DNA from: Rubidibacter lacunae KORDI 51-2 | GTDB taxonomy: Bacteria > Cyanobacteriota > Cyanobacteriia > Cyanobacteriales > Rubidibacteraceae | Direction: 5' to 3' | DNA: 47,222 nucleotides | Assembly: GCF_000473895.1 (NCBI RefSeq) | Contig: NZ_ASSJ01000082.1 | Coordinates: 1 to 47,222, forward strand | In this document: positions 8,220-17,146 of the stretch, one piece after another | Layout: the number at the start of each line of letters is the position of its first letter | Numbering within the stretch: the first letter of the stretch is position 1 | Notes under the pieces: generated by a model | Database searches by the model: none | Told to the model about the DNA's origin: nothing | What the model saw: the letters and a program-made list of their open reading frames with translations, nothing else | Program-made: the position numbers and the translations under genes

Positions 8220-10646
8220 ATGGGTGAAGCAATTTCGCAGCCAACGGCAGGCAGTTCGCGTACAGAACAATTTGTTCTTTGGTATGAAGATGTAGATCGC
8301 GATGATGCGGGTTTAGTGGGCGGTAAAAACTCCTCATTAGGCGAACTGATCCAACAACTCGTCCCTAAAGAAATAAATGTTCCTCGAGGATTCGCGACAA
8401 CAGCCTTTGCCTATCGATACTACGTGCGCGTCACTGGAATCGACCCGCAACTTCGAGCGCTCTTTACCAAACTCGACGTCAATGATGTTGATAGTTTGCA
8501 GCGCTGTGGGAAGCAGGCACGCGCGCTCCTCCTCAACACGCCGTTTCCACCCGAGCTGAACGAGGCGATCGCCTCGGCCTATCGTCAACTCTGCGCATCC
8601 TATGGCGAAGAAACTGATGTTGCCGTGCGCTCTAGTGCAACGGCGGAGGATCTGCCCGATGCAAGTTTTGCAGGACAACAGGAAAGTTATCTGAACGTTC
8701 AGGGCGAGAAAAGCGTCCTAGCAGCCTGTCAGCGTTGCTTTGCCTCGCTGTTTACCAACCGCGCCATTTCCTATCGCGCCCATGGTAGGTTCGACCACTT
8801 TAGCGTCGCTCTTTCAGTTGGAGTGCAAAAGATGGTGCGCTCGGATTTAGCAACATCTGGCGTGATGTTTTCTATCGACACCGAAACGGGATTTCAAAAT
8901 ACTGCATTGATCACCGCTGGCTATGGTTTGGGCGAAAATATCGTGCAAGGGGCAATCAATCCTGATGAATATTTGGTCTTCAAACCGACGCTTGGAAGCG
9001 GTTTCTGTCCGATTCTTGACAAGCGCCTTGGCAGCAAGGAAATGAAGCTGGTCTACGACACGGGCGGGTCGAAGATGACCAAGAACGTGCCCGTGTCCGT
9101 TCGGGATCGCGAGCGTTTCTGCCTGAGCGACGACGAAATTTTGCAGCTCGCGCGCTGGGCCGTGGAGATCGAGCAACACTACTCGCGCGATCGCTACACG
9201 CCGATGGACATCGAGTGGGCGAAGGACGGTCGCACGGGCGAACTCTTCGTCGTCCAGGCACGACCGGAAACCGTCCAGTCGCGCAAGAGTGGCAACGTAC
9301 TCAAGACCTATCTCCTCAAGGAACGTGGCGAGGTGCTCGCGACCGGGCGCAGCATCGGCGAGGCGATCGGTCAGGGAAACGCGCGCGTTATTCCCAATGC
9401 CGCCCAAATGCATCTCTTCCAGCCGGGTGAAGTGCTGGTGACCAGTCGCACCGATCCCGATTGGGAACCGATCGTGAATGTGGCAAGTGCGATCGTTACC
9501 GATCGCGGCGGGCGAACCTGTCATGCCGCCATCATCGCCCGCGAGCGCGGCATTCCAGCGGTGGTCGGCAGCAACGATGCCAGCAAGGTTATTCAAACTG
9601 GTCAGGACATCACTGTTTCCTGTGCCGAAGGCGATGACGGCTACGCCTACGCCGGACTGCTGCCATACGAAATCGAGGAACGCGAACTCGGCGATCTGCC
9701 GCGCACGCGCACGAAAATTTTGCTTAATATTGCCAATCCCGAGCGCGCTTTTGCCCAATCGGTTCTACCGTGCGATGGCGTTGGGCTGGCGCGTTTGGAG
9801 TTCATCATTGCCAACCACATCCAGGCACATCCACTGGCGCTGCTGAACTTCGATACCCTCGAAGACCCCATCGCCAAAGACCAAATTGCCCGCCTGACGT
9901 GTCATTACGACAACAAGCCGGAGTATTTCGTCGATCGCCTGGCCCGGGGCGTGGGCGCGATCGCAGCCGCCTTCCATCCGCGCCCGGTCATCGTGCGCTT
10001 GTCGGACTTTAAAACTAACGAGTACGCGCATTTGCTGGGCGGCAGTGCCTTCGAGCCAATTGAAGACAACCCGATGTTGGGTTGGCGCGGTGCGTCGCGT
10101 TACTACGACCCGCGCTATCGCGAGGCATTTGCCCTGGAATGTCAGGGGTTATGGCGCGTGCGCGAATATATGGGTTTGACTAATGTCATTCCGATGGTGC
10201 CGTTCTGCCGCACCCCGGAAGAAGGGCAGCAGGTAATAGACGAGATGGCGCGTAACAAATTAGTACGAGGTGAAAACGGTTTACAGGTGTATGTGATGGC
10301 CGAGCTACCGAGCAATATTGTCCTGGCTGACGAGTTTGCCGAGATCTTCGACGGCTTTTCCATCGGCTCCAACGACCTCACACAGCTCACGCTCGGGCTC
10401 GATCGCGACTCCGCCCTCGTGGCGCACCTATTCGACGAGCGCAACCTCGGGGTTCGGCGCTCGATCCAGTCGCTGATCGAAACCGCGAAAGCCAAGGGGC
10501 GCAAGGTCGGCATCTGCGGCCAAGCGCCTAGCGACTACCCAGAGTTCGCACGCTTCTTGGTCGAAGCTGGCATCGACTCCATCAGCCTCAATCCCGATTC
10601 CGTCCTGAATACGTTGTTGACCGTCGCTGACGCCGAACGGCAGTAG
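8220..10646 (+). CDS. ppsA: Phosphoenolpyruvate synthase
   Basis: An 808-residue protein that makes PEP from pyruvate and ATP (AMP and phosphate released), the gluconeogenic entry. All three domains are present: the N-terminal ATP-binding domain (GGKNSSLGEL, RSSATAEDLPDASFAGQQ), the swivelling phosphohistidine domain with GGRTCHAAIIARERGIPA (phospho-His about residue 435), and the C-terminal PEP/pyruvate barrel ending in CGQAPSDYPEFARFL with the catalytic Cys about residue 766. Length matches PpsA (about 790-820), distinguishing it from pyruvate phosphate dikinase. ATG 8220. Single gene, divergent from ygfZ and convergent with the transketolase-like gene. Confidence 0.97.
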   Translation: MGEAISQPTAGSSRTEQFVLWYEDVDRDDAGLVGGKNSSLGELIQQLVPKEINVPRGFATTAFAYRYYVRVTGIDPQLRALFTKLDVNDVDSLQRCGKQARALLLNTPFPPELNEAIASAYRQLCASYGEETDVAVRSSATAEDLPDASFAGQQESYLNVQGEKSVLAACQRCFASLFTNRAISYRAHGRFDHFSVALSVGVQKMVRSDLATSGVMFSIDTETGFQNTALITAGYGLGENIVQGAINPDEYLVFKPTLGSGFCPILDKRLGSKEMKLVYDTGGSKMTKNVPVSVRDRERFCLSDDEILQLARWAVEIEQHYSRDRYTPMDIEWAKDGRTGELFVVQARPETVQSRKSGNVLKTYLLKERGEVLATGRSIGEAIGQGNARVIPNAAQMHLFQPGEVLVTSRTDPDWEPIVNVASAIVTDRGGRTCHAAIIARERGIPAVVGSNDASKVIQTGQDITVSCAEGDDGYAYAGLLPYEIEERELGDLPRTRTKILLNIANPERAFAQSVLPCDGVGLARLEFIIANHIQAHPLALLNFDTLEDPIAKDQIARLTCHYDNKPEYFVDRLARGVGAIAAAFHPRPVIVRLSDFKTNEYAHLLGGSAFEPIEDNPMLGWRGASRYYDPRYREAFALECQGLWRVREYMGLTNVIPMVPFCRTPEEGQQVIDEMARNKLVRGENGLQVYVMAELPSNIVLADEFAEIFDGFSIGSNDLTQLTLGLDRDSALVAHLFDERNLGVRRSIQSLIETAKAKGRKVGICGQAPSDYPEFARFLVEAGIDSISLNPDSVLNTLLTVADAERQ

Positions 10647-10782
10647 GGGATTGCAACGAACGCAAACCTTTGTGTAGCCAGCTCAGCAATTGCTTGGACC
10701 ACTCTGTAAGGCAACCTGCCAAGCATCGACTCGACAGGTCGCCCTGGAGAGGATCGCCCGGGATTGATGCGATCGCGTGCTA

Positions 10783-12693
10783 TTAGGCAATCAACTCCTT
10801 CACTTTGGCCGCGATGCCGTCGGAGTCGATGCCCTGGTGCGGGAACTGCTCCCACAGGCCGCCGCAGCCTTCGTGGTACGTGCCCAAGTAAGCGTACTTC
10901 GGACTGTAGCCGCGCTCTAGGAGCCAAGAGCCGAAGCGGCTGCCCAGACCCGTGCGGCGGTTGAAGGCTTCTACCACCAACACGAAGGGTGCCTTGCCGA
11001 CCTTCGCCATCATGTCTTCATCGACAACGTTGAGGGTGGACTTGTTGATCAGCCCTACATCGATGCCCGCTTGCTTGAGGCGATCGACAGCGTCCACCGC
11101 GCGATACAGCCCGTCGCCGAAGCTGACGACATAGCCGGCTGTGCCTTCGCGGACGACCTCGTCCTTGCCGGGCGCGAAGGTGTAGTCATTGCCATACAAG
11201 AGGTTACCGTCGGCATCGAGCAGGCTCGGCACCTTGGAGCGCGTCGAGAAAATAAAGCGCATGCCGGGGTTGGAGAAGACCGCGCGCACACAGGCGCGCA
11301 TCTGACCCGAATCGGCGGGGAAATACAGGCGAGTTTCGTAACCGTCATCGAGACCGTTGTCGGCAAACATATTGTTCAAACCGAAGTGGCAAGTGTTGTC
11401 CGCCATGTCATCGATGCCCGCATGGGAGAAGTGGCACAGGAGGTTCGAGAAGTTCAGGCGTGCCATCGTGATCTCCGAGATGCACATCTCCAGAAAAGCG
11501 CTGAAGGTGGCAAAGATGCCTTGCTTGCCAGCCGCCATGCCGAAGCCCGCTGCCAGGGAGAGGTTGCCGCGCTCCATTATGCCGCCGCTGACGAAAATCT
11601 CGGGGTGCGCCGTACGGATTTGCTGGAGTCCGCACGACCCTTCGAGGTCGCTATCGACAACGAGGTTGTTCTTGCGCGCTTCGGGGGTCATGGCGTTGAG
11701 GATTTCCACAACCGTGTCGCCGAAGATATTGCGGTTCGAGCCCTTCTTGCCGTCGGAACCGATGTAGGTGTAGGAGGGCTTGGGCTTTTCAACGCCTTTG
11801 AGATAATTGACGGCGTCGGTCAGTCCGCGTCCTTCCAGGTACTGCAGCGCGAGGTCGACTGAAATGACATCGTGACCGTGGGTTTTGCCCTCGAGACCGG
11901 CGATGCCGGGGCACATCTTACGCTTGTTCATGACAGCGACCGGACCGTCGGCAGTGACGGCTTGGCACATGCGCGCGTAGAGACTGTCGAGGTCTTCACC
12001 ATCACCCGTAAGGATTTGGAGGCCGAAGGCACCGAGGACTTTTCCGAGGTCGAAACCGGTCATGTATTGCGAGGGGTGGCCCGCGATAGTAACATCGTTA
12101 TCGTCGATGAAAAGTTTGACGTTGAGGTTGCCAGCAACGGCGGCACGGGCAGCTTCGGCATCATTACCTTCCTGCTGGGAACCGTCCGAGCCGAGGCAGC
12201 AGACGACTTTCTCGGGGTTGGCGTAGGCAACCCCGTTGACGTACGGCCACATATGTCCGAGACGGCCGGAGCTGAACTTGACACCCGGGGTCAAGCCGAG
12301 TTCGGGGTGACCGGGCAGTTGCGAGTGGGCTGCGCGGTAGCTTAGCAGGCGCTCGGCAGGCAGATCGCCGTAAATGGCAGCCATCAAATACTGCGTTGCA
12401 ACGCGGTGACCGGCTTCGTCGAAGAAGACCGGCACGAACATCTCCGGCTTGCCTCGGAAGAATGCATCGAGAATCATGACTTCGGGAACGGTATCGAAGG
12501 GACCGCCCGTGTGACCGCCGACGCCGCGCGCCGCGCCGGTGGCAGTGAAGAAGACGATCGCGTCCCGGCACAGCTGGATGTTGGCTTGGAGGGTGCTGCG
12601 TTGGGCATCGGTAAGCGTCGTGACGGCCGGGTCGAGCGCGAGAGGCTGAAACGCCGCGAGGTCGATCGGAAAGGCAGCTTTAGCAACGGTCAT
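10783..12693 (-). CDS. Transketolase-like TPP enzyme, non-canonical
   Basis: A 636-residue thiamine-diphosphate enzyme of the transketolase superfamily. It has an N-terminal TPP domain (GGHTGGPFDTVPEVM near residue 65; LGSDGSQQEGNDAE with a later IDDNDVTIAGH), a pyrimidine domain (SDLEGSCGLQQI, GIMERGNLSLAAGFG) and a C-terminal domain. The usual transketolase GDG-EG motif is replaced by GSDG-QEG. It is not obviously the housekeeping transketolase, and the ketose partner is unknown. The start is ATG 12691-12693 behind GGAGAAATTCCT. It stands alone. A second odd TPP enzyme lies at 36882-39074. Substrate cannot be stated from sequence. Confidence 0.85.
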   Translation of the reverse strand: MTVAKAAFPIDLAAFQPLALDPAVTTLTDAQRSTLQANIQLCRDAIVFFTATGAARGVGGHTGGPFDTVPEVMILDAFFRGKPEMFVPVFFDEAGHRVATQYLMAAIYGDLPAERLLSYRAAHSQLPGHPELGLTPGVKFSSGRLGHMWPYVNGVAYANPEKVVCCLGSDGSQQEGNDAEAARAAVAGNLNVKLFIDDNDVTIAGHPSQYMTGFDLGKVLGAFGLQILTGDGEDLDSLYARMCQAVTADGPVAVMNKRKMCPGIAGLEGKTHGHDVISVDLALQYLEGRGLTDAVNYLKGVEKPKPSYTYIGSDGKKGSNRNIFGDTVVEILNAMTPEARKNNLVVDSDLEGSCGLQQIRTAHPEIFVSGGIMERGNLSLAAGFGMAAGKQGIFATFSAFLEMCISEITMARLNFSNLLCHFSHAGIDDMADNTCHFGLNNMFADNGLDDGYETRLYFPADSGQMRACVRAVFSNPGMRFIFSTRSKVPSLLDADGNLLYGNDYTFAPGKDEVVREGTAGYVVSFGDGLYRAVDAVDRLKQAGIDVGLINKSTLNVVDEDMMAKVGKAPFVLVVEAFNRRTGLGSRFGSWLLERGYSPKYAYLGTYHEGCGGLWEQFPHQGIDSDGIAAKVKELIA

Positions 12694-12880
12694 AGGAATT
12701 TCTCCTGGGCTGATCTGGAGCGCATCTCCTTTGCAGGATAGTGGGCGATGTCGACTGCTTACAAGCGCGATCGCGATCGCCTCGAGTTGCAAAGCGCACG
12801 AGCAGTTGGCAGTTGCTTCAGCGGCAAGGTTCCAGAAACTCGATTGGCTATGGAGCGCCGGCTATCGATCGCGGAATATG

Positions 12881-14164
12881 CTAAATCTCGGTCCCGGCAG
12901 TAAAAGCACCGGCCGCAGCATCGATCGCGCCCACCTGCAGCACTTGCACTACCTCGCCGGCCGCGATTGCGGGCTGTCCCAGCGGCACCACAGCCAAACC
13001 GTTTGTCCCGGCAAGGTTAATGAGGTTGCCCGAGCTGTGGCTCCCTCCTGCCAGCGAGAAGGTCAGCTCCCCCGCCGCGATCGCCAGCCGACCCCACAAA
13101 TAGGTTTCGCGCCGACCGGCTCCACACAGATTGTCGCGCGTGCGAGCGGGGACAAATAGCGGCTGCCAGCCGCAGCGGCGTCCGGAGAGTTTCCGCAGTG
13201 CAGGTCCAACGAAACGCCAGCAGCTCGCCAGCGCCGAGACCGGGTTGCCCGGTAGACCGAAGTACAGGCAAACGCGATCGTCGGAAGTAAAGGTGGCAAC
13301 CGTCAGGGGTTTGCCGGGTTTGATCGCAACGGCACGCACGTGCAGGGTGCCGCCCAGTTCTGCCAGCACTTGTTCAACATAGTCGTACTCGCCGACCGAA
13401 ACCCCCCCGGTCGAAAGCACCACATCGGCAGTGGCAATCGCGTGGGCAATCGCGCCCCGCAAAGCATCCGGGCGATCGGGAATGATGCCAAAACGCAGGG
13501 GCACTCCGCCGTTCTGAGCGACCCATGTTGCCAGTGCGTGTTGATTGGAGTCGACGATCTGCGCGGGCTGAGGTGAGACGCCAGGGGCAACCAGTTCGTC
13601 GCCAGTTGAAAAGATCGCTACGCGCGGCCGTCGGTAGACGAGTGCTTCCGTGTGCCGCGCGACGGCCAGAACCGCAACTTCCGGCGGTCCAAGTAACGTG
13701 CCCGGGGAAAGCAGCGGCGTTCCGGCGCGATAGAACGAAGCGCGCGTGCGGACAAAGGTATGAGGCGGCACGGGCTCCCAGACAGCAACGCGATCGCCTT
13801 CGCGCCGCGCGTTTTCCTGGATGACGATCGCGTCAGCCCCGTCGGGCAACATGCCGCCGGTAAAGATCCGCGCCGCTTCACCCGGATCGAGCGACGCACG
13901 CGGCATGCGTCCGGCTGGAATCTCCTCGACAACTCGCAACCACCTTGGCTGCTGCGGACTGCAGTCTTTTAGGTCGGCTGCCCGAACGGCATAGCCATCC
14001 ATAGCCGAGTTGTCCGCAGCAGGAAAATCATCGGCGCTGACGATCGGCTCGGCCAGCACGCGCTCGACCAAAGCATCCAGACCAGCAACTTCGCACTCGC
14101 GCAGCGGTGCGACCAATCCGAAGACAATCGCTTCGGCCTCGGCAACGGAAATCGGTGGGCTCAT
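12881..14164 (-). CDS. moeA: Molybdopterin molybdenumtransferase
   Basis: A 427-residue MoeA, which inserts molybdate into adenylated molybdopterin in cofactor synthesis. Recognisable motifs in order are DNSAMDGYAVRA, IFTGGMLPDGADAIVIQE, the mogA-like STGGVSVGEYDYVEQVL, and GLPGNPVSAL, followed by the C-terminal beta domain. Length is slightly above the usual 400. ATG 14162-14164. No other mo genes adjoin it. The divergent neighbour is an Nfu-type scaffold. The likely clients are nitrate reductase and other molybdoenzymes, none of which is in the window. Confidence 0.95.
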   Translation of the reverse strand: MSPPISVAEAEAIVFGLVAPLRECEVAGLDALVERVLAEPIVSADDFPAADNSAMDGYAVRAADLKDCSPQQPRWLRVVEEIPAGRMPRASLDPGEAARIFTGGMLPDGADAIVIQENARREGDRVAVWEPVPPHTFVRTRASFYRAGTPLLSPGTLLGPPEVAVLAVARHTEALVYRRPRVAIFSTGDELVAPGVSPQPAQIVDSNQHALATWVAQNGGVPLRFGIIPDRPDALRGAIAHAIATADVVLSTGGVSVGEYDYVEQVLAELGGTLHVRAVAIKPGKPLTVATFTSDDRVCLYFGLPGNPVSALASCWRFVGPALRKLSGRRCGWQPLFVPARTRDNLCGAGRRETYLWGRLAIAAGELTFSLAGGSHSSGNLINLAGTNGLAVVPLGQPAIAAGEVVQVLQVGAIDAAAGAFTAGTEI

Positions 14165-14307
14165 GGGCAGGTGCGGCTGTTAAGACGGACCCGATTGTAG
14201 TGCGCGTTTGTCCCAGTCCGCAGTAGTTGCGGAAGTTTTGTGCGCGATCCCGGCGAATGGCGATCGTTTTCCCCCTTCTCGAGCTCTGTGCGCAATCGTT
14301 CGGGTTT

Positions 14308-14313
14308 TATAAT
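14308..14313 (+). promoter_or_regulatory. Candidate -10 box upstream of nfu
   Basis: TATAAT in an AT-rich patch (GGGTTTTATAATTAATAAC) within an otherwise GC-rich spacer, 130 bp before the Nfu gene. No good -35 element is seen at 17 bp upstream. Offered as the most likely -10 only. Confidence 0.4.
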
Positions 14314-14443
14314 TAATAACAAGATGGATCTGGCTTTTAAAGCAGCATCCCGCGAACCACAGCGATATGCGGCCGAACAGCGTGGTCATGTGCCACCGAT
14401 TGATGGTTGGTGCGACAGAGGAACATCAAGGGAACGGTAAGCT

Positions 14444-14686
14444 ATGTCCGATCAAATGGAACTGACTCCTACCAACGTTGAGAAAGTGCTCGACGATCTA
14501 CGACCGTACCTGATGGCCGATGGCGGCAATGTCGAACTCGTCGAGATCGACGGTCCGGTCGTACGTTTGCGCTTGCAGGGAGCGTGCGGCTCTTGCCCCA
14601 GTTCGGCGATGACTCTGAAGATGGGCATCGAGCGCCGCTTGTGTGAATTCATCCCCGAGATTGCCGAGGTACAGGCCGTCGCGTAG
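14444..14686 (+). CDS. NifU-like iron-sulfur scaffold (Nfu, single domain)
   Basis: An 80-residue stand-alone Nfu domain. The Cys-x2-Cys motif is CGSC (Cys48, Cys51), within [17 protein letters not shown], which is typical of cyanobacterial NifU-C/CnfU. Dimers carry a 4Fe-4S or 2Fe-2S cluster and pass it to apo-proteins such as ferredoxin and photosystem I. The start is ATG 14444 with AAGGGAACGG upstream. It is followed by a strong intrinsic terminator, so it is probably monocistronic. Confidence 0.95.
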   Translation: MSDQMELTPTNVEKVLDDLRPYLMADGGNVELVEIDGPVVRLRLQGACGSCPSSAMTLKMGIERRLCEFIPEIAEVQAVA

Positions 14687-14722
14687 TACTGACGGCCGCT
14701 CTACGGCTCGAACCTCTCCCGA

Positions 14723-14752
14723 CCGGGTTGGCGATCGCCAACCCGGTTTTTT
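14723..14752 (+). terminator. Intrinsic terminator after nfu with HIP1 at its centre
   Basis: A perfect 24-base palindrome: CCGGGTTGGC at 14723-14732 and its complement GCCAACCCGG at 14737-14746, joined by GATC, followed by six T. The centre reads GGCGATCGCC and so contains the HIP1 octamer. It lies 37 bp after the nfu stop. Confidence 0.9.
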
Positions 14753-14886
14753 GGTTTGCTCGGGCGCTCGATTGACCCGCAATCGCAGGCGCGTCCGATA
14801 ACCAGCTGCGGCCGATTCGACACATCACTGTGAGTGCTGCCTAGATTTTTCACTATTGTTAGGATTGTGCTGCCCGAGGAGCGTGC

Positions 14887-17109
14887 ATGAACCATCCGCT
14901 TTACATCGCGTTTATCTGGCATCACCACCAACCCTTTTGTCATACCCGCGGTCCGGGCAGCGCGACTGCCCAGTATGGCTTGCCCTGGGCGCGCCTGCAC
15001 GGTATCAAGGACTATCTCGACTCAGCGCTGCTGCTGGAGCGCTATCCACAGCTGCATCAAACGGTTGGCTTTTCGCCGGCGCTCTTACAGCAACTCGGCG
15101 ATTATGCAGGCGGTATGGCAATCGATCCGTATCTAGCCGCAACTCTGACGCCGGCCGAGCAACTCGACATCGAGACGCGCGCGTTTATCGTCGATCGAGG
15201 CTTTGATGCCTGCTACCGCACGCTCGTGGCACCCCACCCGCGCTATGCCGAACTATACGACTGTCGCGTCCAACGCGGTCGGGCTTGGTGTTTGGAGCAT
15301 TGGACGCCCCAGGATTACAGCGACCTACTGGCATGGCAGAACCTGGCGTGGTTCGACCCGCTGTTCTGGGACGAGCCGGACATTGCCGCCTGGCTGCAGC
15401 GCGGTCGCGGTTTTACCCTCAGCGATCGCCAGCGCATCATCTCCAAACAGCGCGAGCTAATCGGCCGCATCGTCCCGCAACACAGCCGGATGCAGGCTGC
15501 CGGCCAGCTCGAACTGATTGTCAGTCCTTACGGTCATCCACTCTTGCCGCTGCTACACGACACCGATCTCGCGCGTGCCGCCCTGCCGGACCTGCCGTTG
15601 CCGCAGTCGCGCTTTCGCCGACCGGAGGACGTCGCCCGTCATTTGGATAAAGCTCGAGACTGCAGCGTCGAGTACTTCGGATACAAGTCGCACGGGCTGT
15701 GGCCTCCTGAGCTGGCAATTGCTCCAGACATACTGCCTGCGATCGCGCGCAGCGGCTTTCGCTGGTTCTGTTCGGACGAGACGGTGCTGAGCCGGAGCAT
15801 GCAGCATCCGTTTCACCGCAACGATGCCGGCCGCCTGCGCGAACCGGAGTTGCTCTACCGACCCTATCGGTTGGCAACACCGGTGGGAGAGTTGACGGCA
15901 ATCTTCCGCGATCGCTACTTGTCGGACCTCATTGCCTGCACCTACAGCACCTTATGTGCAGGTGCTGCTGCCGACGACCTGCTCGGCCATCTGGAGGCGA
16001 CCGCGCGCGAACGGCACCGTAGCCTCGACGGCAGGCCGTGGTTGGTTGCGATCGCCCTTGATAGCAGCAGCGTTTGGGAACGCTATGACCGCGACGGTCT
16101 GACGTTTCTGACTGCGCTCTACGACCGGCTACAGCGCAGCACTGTCCTCGCACCGGTGACAGTAGCAGAGTACCTCGCGCGGTTTCCCCCACAGACGACG
16201 TTGCAGCCGCAAGGCTTGAAAAGCGGTTCCCGGATCCGCGGCGACCTTGCCACCTGGATCGGCACCCCCATCAAAAATCGTGCCTGGGACTTGCTGGCAG
16301 CTGCGCGTTCGCTTCTCGCCGAACGTCCGGAAGCCACGGAAGCAAACAACCGCGATGCTTGGGAGGCGCTCTATGCTGCTGAAGGCTCGGATTGGTTCGC
16401 GCGCATCGGGGCAGGGCAGACAACGGGCAGCGACACGATCGCCGACTGTCTCTTCCGCGAACACCTGACTGCGATCTACCGCGCGCTCAATCATCCCGTG
16501 CCGCCGGAACTCCGGCGCCCGCTCGTCCCACCACCATCAACCGACCCCGTGCTGCCGCAAGGTAGCCGTTCTCCTGCAGGGGCAGGCAGCAGCTTCCACT
16601 TTGCCTGGGAAAACGCCTGGCGGATCGATCTCAAAACGGGCGAGTCACCGCATCGACTCAGTCGCGTCCGTAGCCTGCAGTACGGTCTCGATCGCTTGCA
16701 ATTCTATCTGCGCCTAGATTTTGCAACCGACGCGCAGCCGGGCGTAAACTTCCCCTCAGAGCTGCATCTGTTGTGGTTTTATCCCGGCGTGTCCCACGCC
16801 ATCAGTCCAGCTCCGATCGCCGAGCTTCCGGACCGCGCCCCTCTCAACTACCTGTTCCGCCATCATTTGGGAGTGGACTTGCTGGCAAACTCGGTTTGGT
16901 TTGAGGAAGCGGGCGAGCGCTACACCTGGCAGCCGCGGCACAGCCGCGCGCGCGTGACGTGCGATCGCGGTTTGGAAGTTGCTTTACCGTGGGGGGATTT
17001 ACCTGCCGCTCCCGAGACAATGATGCAGATGGCGATCGTCCCAGCTGATAGTGGCATCTACCGCGGGTGTTTTCCCAACATCGAACTGGTTCCCTTACGG
17101 GTTCCGTAA
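14887..17109 (+). CDS. Glycoside hydrolase family 57 protein (amylopullulanase-like)
   Basis: A 740-residue cytoplasmic protein starting with IAFIWHHHQPF, the family GH57 hallmark. Further conserved stretches are GVWPPE-like GLWPPELAIAPD about residue 275 and FCSDETVLSRS about 300. GH57 enzymes act on alpha-glucans (alpha-amylase, 4-alpha-glucanotransferase, branching, pullulanase). This long cyanobacterial type is probably involved in glycogen turnover, exact activity unknown. No signal peptide. The start is ATG 14887 with GAGGAG upstream. No glycogen genes adjoin it. The C-terminal half (after about 500) resembles the accessory beta domain of amylopullulanases. Confidence 0.85.
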   Translation: MNHPLYIAFIWHHHQPFCHTRGPGSATAQYGLPWARLHGIKDYLDSALLLERYPQLHQTVGFSPALLQQLGDYAGGMAIDPYLAATLTPAEQLDIETRAFIVDRGFDACYRTLVAPHPRYAELYDCRVQRGRAWCLEHWTPQDYSDLLAWQNLAWFDPLFWDEPDIAAWLQRGRGFTLSDRQRIISKQRELIGRIVPQHSRMQAAGQLELIVSPYGHPLLPLLHDTDLARAALPDLPLPQSRFRRPEDVARHLDKARDCSVEYFGYKSHGLWPPELAIAPDILPAIARSGFRWFCSDETVLSRSMQHPFHRNDAGRLREPELLYRPYRLATPVGELTAIFRDRYLSDLIACTYSTLCAGAAADDLLGHLEATARERHRSLDGRPWLVAIALDSSSVWERYDRDGLTFLTALYDRLQRSTVLAPVTVAEYLARFPPQTTLQPQGLKSGSRIRGDLATWIGTPIKNRAWDLLAAARSLLAERPEATEANNRDAWEALYAAEGSDWFARIGAGQTTGSDTIADCLFREHLTAIYRALNHPVPPELRRPLVPPPSTDPVLPQGSRSPAGAGSSFHFAWENAWRIDLKTGESPHRLSRVRSLQYGLDRLQFYLRLDFATDAQPGVNFPSELHLLWFYPGVSHAISPAPIAELPDRAPLNYLFRHHLGVDLLANSVWFEEAGERYTWQPRHSRARVTCDRGLEVALPWGDLPAAPETMMQMAIVPADSGIYRGCFPNIELVPLRVP

Positions 17110-17146
17110 GCGCGCGCAGCCGGGCACCCCAGAATGGCATTCTTCG

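Noticed and set aside
8847..9758. 303-codon open frame on the minus strand
   Set aside because: Lies fully inside ppsA on the other strand; a shadow of GC-rich coding sequence, with no family likeness.
11071..11862. 263-codon open frame on the plus strand
   Set aside because: Antisense to the transketolase-like gene, with no recognisable domain or start signal.
14324..14440. 38-codon frame ending 3 bp before the Nfu gene
   Set aside because: No ribosome binding site of its own; its end contains the Nfu ribosome binding region, so it is probably leader sequence.
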